Origin: Clostridia bacterium
GTDB taxonomy: Bacteria > Bacillota > Clostridia > Oscillospirales > Acutalibacteraceae
Reading direction: 5' to 3'
NCBI GenBank assembly: GCA_017454565.1
Contig: JAFTCS010000050.1
Location: 1-12,553, forward strand
DNA: 12,553 nt
Shown here: positions 8,272 to 12,553 of the stretch, piece by piece
How the letters are laid out: each line of letters starts with the position of its first letter
How positions within the stretch are numbered: the stretch's first letter is position 1
The notes under the pieces: model-generated
Told to the model about the DNA's origin: nothing
Seen by the model: the letters and a program-made list of their open reading frames with translations, nothing else
Databases searched by the model: none
Made by a program: the position numbers and the translations under genes

Positions 8272-8300
8272 AAAAAGCGCACTGCCATGAGACAGTGCGC
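8272..8300 (-). terminator. fba terminator
   Basis: On the minus strand GCGCACTG and CAGTGCGC (8293-8300 and 8277-8284) form a perfect eight-pair stem with an eight-base loop, followed by five T (8276-8272). It lies 32 bases after the fba stop and six bases from the converging terminator of the EAL gene. Confidence 0.85.
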
Positions 8301-8332
8301 CGGAAAATCAGATCTTTACTAAAATATTCAGA

Positions 8333-9199
8333 TTAAGCCTTGCCTACTGAACCGAAGAGCTCCATCTTCTCCTTAACTGTAGCCTTTATAGCCTCAAAGC
8401 CGGGAGCGAGAAGCTTTCTGGGATCGAAGCCCTTGCCCTGGAGATCCTTGCCTGCTTCGATGTACTTTCTTGTAGCCTCCTGGAAGGAAAGCTGGCACTC
8501 GGTGTTAACGTTGATCTTTGAAACGCCGAGAGAAATAGCCTTCTGGATCATGTCAGCGGGGATACCTGTGCCGCCGTGAAGAACGAGAGGCATCTCGCCT
8601 GTCTTAGCCTGGATAGCATCAAGAGTCTCGAAAGAAAGACCCTTCCAGTTTTCGGGATACTTGCCGTGAATGTTGCCGATACCGGCAGCCAGCATATCAA
8701 CGCCAAGGTCAGCAATAGTCTTGCACTCGTCGGGGTCAGCGCACTCGCCCATGCCTACAACGCCGTCCTCTTCGCCGCCGATGGAGCCGACCTCGCACTC
8801 GATGGAAAGACCGAGCTGGTGAGCAACATTAACAAGCTCCTGAGACTTAGCAAGATTCTCCTCAAAGGGATAGTGTGAGCCGTCGAACATGATGGATGTA
8901 AAGCCTGCCTTGATGCACTTGTAGCAGCCCTCGTATGTACCGTGGTCAAGGTGGAGAGCAACGGGAACTGTGATGCCGAGAGACTCATCCATTGCCTTTA
9001 CCATAGCTGCAACTGTACCGAAGCCTGTCATATATTTGCCTGCGCCCTCGGATACACCAAGGATAACGGGAGAATTAAGCTCCTGAGCTGTGAGAAGGAT
9101 AGCCTTTGTCCACTCAAGATTGTTGATGTTGAACTGACCTACTGCATAGTGACCTGCCTTTGCCTTTTTGAGCATTTCTGCTGCGTTTACTAATGCCAT
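8333..9199 (-). CDS. fba: Class II fructose-1,6-bisphosphate aldolase
   Basis: Zinc-dependent glycolytic and gluconeogenic aldolase interconverting fructose-1,6-bisphosphate with dihydroxyacetone phosphate and glyceraldehyde-3-phosphate. At 288 residues it fits the short class IIB form. ALHLDHG (81-87) supplies the acid D85 and zinc ligand H86. FDGSHYPFEEN (105-115), GGEEDGVVG (141-149), NIHGKY with H178 (176-181), LHGGTG with H208 (207-212) and the phosphate-binding KINVNTE (228-234) follow. I chose the ATG at 9199: GGAG lies ten bases upstream of it, whereas the in-frame GTG at 9208 would be one base from that site. The gene is monocistronic and converges on the EAL gene. Codon use is strongly biased to a few codons, as expected for a highly expressed enzyme. 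Tagatose-bisphosphate aldolase is a less likely alternative. Confidence 0.95.
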   Translation of the reverse strand: MALVNAAEMLKKAKAGHYAVGQFNINNLEWTKAILLTAQELNSPVILGVSEGAGKYMTGFGTVAAMVKAMDESLGITVPVALHLDHGTYEGCYKCIKAGFTSIMFDGSHYPFEENLAKSQELVNVAHQLGLSIECEVGSIGGEEDGVVGMGECADPDECKTIADLGVDMLAAGIGNIHGKYPENWKGLSFETLDAIQAKTGEMPLVLHGGTGIPADMIQKAISLGVSKINVNTECQLSFQEATRKYIEAGKDLQGKGFDPRKLLAPGFEAIKATVKEKMELFGSVGKA

Positions 9200-9230
9200 T
9201 GTAATCACACTCCAAAAAATTATTTTCGGC

Positions 9231-9259
9231 TGTATGGAGAATATGACCTCTCACATACA
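9231..9259 (-). promoter_or_regulatory. Hairpin at the 5' end of the fba transcript
   Basis: On the minus strand TGTATG-T-GAGA pairs with TCTC-CATACA: ten pairs, one bulged base and an eight-base loop. Given the -10 at 9269-9274, transcription should start near 9262, putting the stem within a few bases of the RNA 5' end and about 20 bases upstream of the ribosome binding site. A role in stabilising the mRNA is inference. Confidence 0.5.
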
Positions 9260-9268
9260 TCTGAAACT

Positions 9269-9297
9269 ATTATACACTAAAACGATAAAAATATAAA
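9269..9297 (-). promoter_or_regulatory. fba promoter
   Basis: Reading leftward, TTTATA (9297-9292) and TATAAT (9274-9269) have a 17-base spacer. The -10 sits inside TAGTGTATAATAGT (9279-9266), identical over 14 bases to the glgP promoter. The T-rich DNA just upstream, 9299-9316 on the other strand, may act as an UP-like element. Confidence 0.7.
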
Positions 9298-9473
9298 GTA
9301 TTTTTTTTAATTTTTCGTAAGGAAATACCGAATAATTCATTTTTCGTTTTTTCTTGCAGACGGGAAATTTCACACCCGTACTCATGGAAGCATTCTGTTT
9401 ATGATCAAGCTTCTGGGCATTCCCGAGCAATTCAGGAAAACTCTCTTTTTCCTTTGGAATTCATTATAAAATA

Positions 9474-9502
9474 TTGACTTTTTGCGCAAAAAGCGGTATT
9501 TT
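9474..9502 (+). promoter_or_regulatory. ilvA-ridA promoter with embedded palindrome
   Basis: TTGACT (9474-9479) is a good -35. The hexamer 17 bases on is TATTTT (9497-9502), a four-of-six -10, with TATATAAG just beyond. A perfect 16-base palindrome, CTTTTTGCGCAAAAAG (9478-9493), fills the spacer, where a bound repressor would block polymerase. The palindrome is seen directly; operator function is inference. Confidence 0.5.
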
Positions 9503-9570
9503 ATATAAGTACGTTATTTAAATTTTTAAGTGTAAAAAATTGGAGTCTAAAGAAAAAGGGGATATTTTAA

Positions 9571-10767
9571 ATGCTTACACTTGATAAGGTCTATCATGCC
9601 TCCTATGTACTCAAGGAAGTTATAAGACCCACCGATATGATCAATGCCACAAATCTTTCCGATGACTGTCACCTCTATCTGAAAACAGAGAATCTGCAGG
9701 TAACAGGCGCTTTCAAGGCAAGGGGCGCTTACTACAAGATCTCTCAGCTTTCCGATGAGGACAGGGCAAAGGGTGTTATCGCCTGCTCTGCCGGCAACCA
9801 TGCTCAGGGTGTGGCAAGAGCCGCTCAGAAATACGGCATCAAGTCACTGATATGTATGCCCGACGGCGCCCCGATCTCTAAAGTAGAGGCAACAAAGAGC
9901 TACGGCGCAGAGGTATGTCTGGTAGAGGGCACCTACGACGACGCTCACGATAAGGCTGTTGAACTGCAGAAGGAGACCGGCGCTACCTTTATCCATCCTT
10001 TTGATGACGAGCTTGTTATCGCGGGTCAGGGCACCATTGGTCTGGAGATACTGCAGCAGCTTCCCGATGTGGACGCTGTGATCGTGCCCATCGGCGGCGG
10101 CGGACTTATCAGCGGTGTAGGCTTTGCCATCAAGTCGCTCAATCCCAACGTAAAGGTATACGGCGTTCAGTCTGCCGGAGCACCCTCTATGTACCTTTCA
10201 ATGGCTCACGAGAAGATAGAGACTCTTGATAAGGTCAACACATTTGCCGACGGTATCGCAGTCAAGACTCCCGGCGAGCTGACCTTCGACCTCTGCCGCA
10301 AGTATGTGGACGAGATAATGACAGTAACCGACGACGAGCTGGCTACGGCTATACTCTCACTCATTGAGAAGCAGAAGCTCATCTCTGAGGGCGCCGGAGC
10401 TGTTTCTGTGGCTGCTGCACTGTTTGACAAGTTCCCCATCAAGGGCAAGAAGGTATGCTGCCTTGTTTCCGGCGGTAATATAGACGTTACCATACTTTCA
10501 AGAGTTATCGACAGAGGTCTGCAAAAGACCGGCAGACTTGCTGAATTCACCATTGCTCTCACCGACAAGCCCGGTGAGCTGCAGACCGTTTCCAGAATCA
10601 TTTCTTCACTCGGAGCGAATGTTGTTGCCGTCAGCCATGACAGAGCCGACCTCAACACCGACATCAACTCCTGCTACCTGAGACTGTCACTGGAAACACG
10701 CAACTTCGAGCACATCCAGAAGATAAAGGACGAGCTTGCAAGAAACGGCTACATGACCGTAAACTGA
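9571..10767 (+). CDS. ilvA: Threonine ammonia-lyase (threonine dehydratase) with C-terminal ACT domain
   Basis: PLP enzyme that deaminates threonine to 2-oxobutyrate plus ammonia, the first step towards isoleucine. It works through reactive enamine and imine intermediates and also acts on serine. Fold type II landmarks are NLQVTGAFKARGA with PLP lysine K49, the substrate loop SAGNHAQG (73-80), the phosphate-binding GGGGLISG (175-182), SEGAGA (272-277) and SGGN (300-303). Residues about 327-398 form one ACT domain (ALTDKPGEL), pointing to allosteric control by an amino acid. The 398 residues match the short single-ACT form, which spans both tdcB-like and biosynthetic enzymes, so the role is not certain. 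AAAAAGGGG precedes the ATG by about nine bases. ridA follows 31 bases downstream in the same direction. Confidence 0.93.
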   Translation: MLTLDKVYHASYVLKEVIRPTDMINATNLSDDCHLYLKTENLQVTGAFKARGAYYKISQLSDEDRAKGVIACSAGNHAQGVARAAQKYGIKSLICMPDGAPISKVEATKSYGAEVCLVEGTYDDAHDKAVELQKETGATFIHPFDDELVIAGQGTIGLEILQQLPDVDAVIVPIGGGGLISGVGFAIKSLNPNVKVYGVQSAGAPSMYLSMAHEKIETLDKVNTFADGIAVKTPGELTFDLCRKYVDEIMTVTDDELATAILSLIEKQKLISEGAGAVSVAAALFDKFPIKGKKVCCLVSGGNIDVTILSRVIDRGLQKTGRLAEFTIALTDKPGELQTVSRIISSLGANVVAVSHDRADLNTDINSCYLRLSLETRNFEHIQKIKDELARNGYMTVN

Positions 10768-10798
10768 TAATTTTATAAACAGAAAGGAAGTATCCGCA

Positions 10799-11173
10799 AT
10801 GGCAGAAGTAATCTACACAAAAAACGCACCCGATGCAATAGGCCCCTATTCACAGGCTATCAAGGTAAACGGACTGGTTTTCACATCCGGTCAGATCGCT
10901 ATCAATCCCGAAACAGGCGCTGTTGAGGCTGACACAATCGAGGGTCAGACCGAGCAGGTAATGAAGAACCTGAAAAATCTTCTTGAAGCAGCAGGCACTT
11001 CAATCGAGAAGGCTGTAAAGACAGTCTGCTTCCTGGCAGATATGAATGACTTCGGTGCTTTCAACGCTATCTACGGCAAGTATTTCACAAGCAAGCCCGC
11101 ACGTTCATGCGTAGCTGTAAAGACTCTCCCGAAGAATGTTCTCTGCGAGGTAGAGGTAATTGCAGAAGCATAA
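10799..11173 (+). CDS. ridA: RidA family 2-iminobutanoate/2-iminopropanoate deaminase
   Basis: Small cytoplasmic enzyme, trimeric in the family, that hydrolyses the enamine/imine products released by PLP dehydratases such as IlvA and protects other PLP enzymes from 2-aminoacrylate. The 124 residues match family length. Hallmarks are APDAIGPYSQA (10-20) with Y17, TSGQIAINP (29-37), the ARSCVAV segment with R102, which corresponds to the carboxylate-binding Arg of E. coli RidA, and the C-terminal CEVEVIA with E119. AGGAAG lies eight bases before the ATG. Co-transcription 31 bases after ilvA, the main source of its substrate, supports detoxification as its job. Confidence 0.95.
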   Translation: MAEVIYTKNAPDAIGPYSQAIKVNGLVFTSGQIAINPETGAVEADTIEGQTEQVMKNLKNLLEAAGTSIEKAVKTVCFLADMNDFGAFNAIYGKYFTSKPARSCVAVKTLPKNVLCEVEVIAEA

Positions 11174-11231
11174 GCATTTCGGTTACATCACTTTGTAACG
11201 GACTTGCGCAAACCATAAAAGTAACAAGAAC

Positions 11232-11270
11232 AGGACACGGTGACCTGAAACTGGGCTGCCGTGTCCTTTC
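11232..11270 (+). terminator. Weak terminator or attenuating hairpin after ridA
   Basis: AGGACACGG (11232-11240) pairs perfectly with CCGTGTCCT (11259-11267), with an 18-base loop and only TTC after it. The nine-pair stem fits a terminator but the short T tract suggests leaky termination, allowing read-through into the Nudix gene 20 bases further on. I saw no separate promoter for that gene. Confidence 0.5.
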
Positions 11271-11287
11271 TGATATCAGAGGTAATT

Positions 11288-11800
11288 ATGATGAACTATT
11301 GCTATGAATGCGGTACAGAGCTTGTGCCCCGCGAACTTGAAAACGAGGGCATGGTGCTCTATTGCAAAACCTGCAGATGCTTCCGCTTTCCGATATATTC
11401 CACAGCGGTAAGTATTATCGTGCTTGACCCGCAAAAGAAACACATTCTGCTCATACAGCAGTACGGCAGGGAAAGCAACATCCTGGTGGCCGGATATATC
11501 AACCGTACAGAAAATGCCGAAACCGCAGTTGCCCGCGAGCTTAAAGAGGAGATCGGTCTGAATGCGGTGAAGCTCCACTTCAACAGAAGTGAATTCTTTG
11601 AACGCTCCAATACTCTGATGCTCAACTTTACCTGCATAGCTGACAGTGATTCCCTTGACGGGCTGAACAGCAAGGAGGTCGATAAGGCTCAGTGGTTCAC
11701 CTTTGAGCAGGCAAAGGCAGAAATTCGCCCCGGAAGTCTCGCAGAACGGTTCCTGCTTGCCTATCTTGACGATATTGCAGGCACAGGCCAGGAGTGGTGA
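11288..11800 (+). CDS. Nudix hydrolase with N-terminal zinc ribbon (NudC-like)
   Basis: Predicted to hydrolyse a nucleoside diphosphate linked to another moiety. Two CxxC knuckles, C5/C8 and C26/C29, form an N-terminal zinc ribbon like that of NADH pyrophosphatase NudC. The Nudix box is exact: G69, E75, then REL at 83-85, E87, E88 and G90, within GYINRTENAETAVARELKEEIGL. At 170 residues it is shorter than NudC and lacks its extra N-terminal domain, and I do not see the full NADH-specificity motif, so the substrate is open. AGAGG (11278-11282) supports the start; tandem ATGs at 11288 and 11291 are both possible, and an upstream in-frame GTG at 11261 lies within the hairpin and is unlikely. The stop is one base from the ylmH ATG, so the two are probably translationally coupled. 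Confidence 0.85.
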   Translation: MMNYCYECGTELVPRELENEGMVLYCKTCRCFRFPIYSTAVSIIVLDPQKKHILLIQQYGRESNILVAGYINRTENAETAVARELKEEIGLNAVKLHFNRSEFFERSNTLMLNFTCIADSDSLDGLNSKEVDKAQWFTFEQAKAEIRPGSLAERFLLAYLDDIAGTGQEW

Positions 11801-11801
11801 T

Positions 11802-12553
11802 ATGGACTTTACTGAAAAATACACATCGGACAAGGACAGCAGGCTGCTGCTGCGAAAGATAAACGACCTTATAAATCTTTCCGGAAAGCATTTTGAGGTG
11901 GTTTACTCCGTATTTCTTGACCCGGCACAGCAGGCTCTCGTCAGCAGTGTAAGCGAGTTTTACGGATACATTGAATTTACAGGCGGCTTCGAGGATGCAG
12001 AACGCAGGCTGTGCAGGATATGCACCAACGAATATTCCACAGATAACGGCGCGCCCATTGTTCTGTTCACTGCCGAAGCAAGCATGAAAGAGGCTGACAT
12101 CTCACACAGAGATGTACTCGGCGCGCTCATGGGATTGGGCATCAGGCGCGAGATGATCGGTGATATCCTGCCCTGCGGCAGCAGACCGCAGTTTTTCTGC
12201 CACACTTCTGTAGCGGATTTTGTGGAGCTTGAGCTCAAAAAGATCGGCAGATACAGCGTACAGTTGAAGCGTTCAGACACCGCCGAACTGTATGAACCCA
12301 AATATCAGACCTTGACTATAAACATAAGCTCCATGCGTCTTGATTCTGTCAGTGCGGAAGCCTTTGGTATGTCGAGAGCAAAGGCTGCGGAGTATATAAA
12401 AAAAGGTCTTGTCAATGTCAACTGGCTGCCGCGCGAAGACCCGTCCTTTGAGATAAAACCGGGCGACAGGATATCCATGCGCGGCAAGGGAAAGATCGAG
12501 GTATCCTGTACAACCGGCACCAGCAAAAAAGGCCGGCTTTTTGTAGAGATCCG
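11802..12553 (+). CDS. ylmH: YlmH-family RNA-binding protein with C-terminal S4 domain (3' end outside window)
   Basis: The frame stays open for 250 complete codons to the window edge with no stop. The family is about 255-260 residues, so only a few are missing. The central SHRDVLGALMGLGIRREMIGDI (101-122) is the family signature. It is followed by a linker domain and an S4 RNA-binding domain at about 178-232 (MRLDSVSAEAF, SRAKAAEYIKKGLVNVN and KPGDRISMRGKGKIEV). YlmH homologues sit in the Bacillus division cluster near divIVA and have been linked to ribosome rescue; here that neighbourhood is not visible. AGGAG (11790-11794) lies seven bases before the ATG, inside the end of the Nudix gene. 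The function in this organism is inferred from the family only. Confidence 0.9.
   Translation, partial: MDFTEKYTSDKDSRLLLRKINDLINLSGKHFEVVYSVFLDPAQQALVSSVSEFYGYIEFTGGFEDAERRLCRICTNEYSTDNGAPIVLFTAEASMKEADISHRDVLGALMGLGIRREMIGDILPCGSRPQFFCHTSVADFVELELKKIGRYSVQLKRSDTAELYEPKYQTLTINISSMRLDSVSAEAFGMSRAKAAEYIKKGLVNVNWLPREDPSFEIKPGDRISMRGKGKIEVSCTTGTSKKGRLFVEI

Larger units (their letters stand above)
9260..9570. other. Divergent fba-ilvA intergenic region
   Basis: Together with the fba leader this forms a 371-base non-coding gap. It holds the fba promoter on the left and the ilvA promoter on the right. The middle, roughly 9310-9465, shows no convincing gene. A 22-codon frame at 9401-9469 has only a poorly placed GGAAG upstream and resembles nothing I know. 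No T-box or other riboswitch pattern is visible upstream of ilvA. Confidence 0.5.

Noticed and set aside
9401..9469. 22-codon frame in the fba-ilvA gap
   Set aside because: Only a weak, badly spaced ribosome site. It lies upstream of the ilvA promoter, so it cannot be an ilvA leader peptide from that promoter.
11107..11307. 66-codon frame spanning the end of ridA and the following gap
   Set aside because: Out of frame with ridA, no ribosome site, and it runs through the hairpin at 11232-11267.

Overview
The window looks like chromosomal housekeeping sequence from a low-to-moderate GC Firmicute, most like a gut or rumen Ruminococcus/Oscillospiraceae relative. The basis is clostridial-type promoters, purine-rich ribosome binding sites, a Cys-rich clostridial-style HisRS, a YlmH-family S4 protein and an EAL-PAS signalling protein. 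The genus is inference from these features, not from a search. No phage, insertion sequence, CRISPR array, rRNA or tRNA was recognised.

Layout, left to right. Positions 1-372 are non-coding: a likely leftward promoter for a gene outside the window, then the glgP promoter. glgP (373-2781, glycogen phosphorylase) ends at a strong terminator. A 391-base gap follows with several short hairpins that look like a dispersed intergenic repeat, then the hisS promoter. hisS and aspS (3173-6310) form an operon closed by a strong terminator. aspS carries one in-frame TAG at codon 203, in a conserved Gln position, and is otherwise full length. Next comes a monocistronic EAL-PAS-PAS protein (6594-8213), a predicted c-di-GMP phosphodiesterase. 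It converges on fba (8333-9199, minus strand, class II fructose-bisphosphate aldolase), with back-to-back terminators between them. A 371-base divergent gap holds the fba and ilvA promoters. ilvA (threonine ammonia-lyase with ACT domain) and ridA (enamine/imine deaminase) follow, then a zinc-ribbon Nudix hydrolase and a nearly complete ylmH that runs off the right edge.

Functional links: glgP releases glucose-1-phosphate that feeds the glycolytic step catalysed by fba, and the two promoters share an identical 14-base box around -10. RidA clears the reactive enamine/imine made by IlvA, so that pair is a metabolite-damage unit. hisS and aspS charge tRNAs, and ylmH encodes an RNA-binding, ribosome-associated type of protein.

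The most notable point is the nonsense codon in aspS, normally an essential gene. It could be a sequencing error, a real lesion covered by another copy, or suppression. I found no convincing new multi-gene system. The remaining observations concern regulation and architecture.
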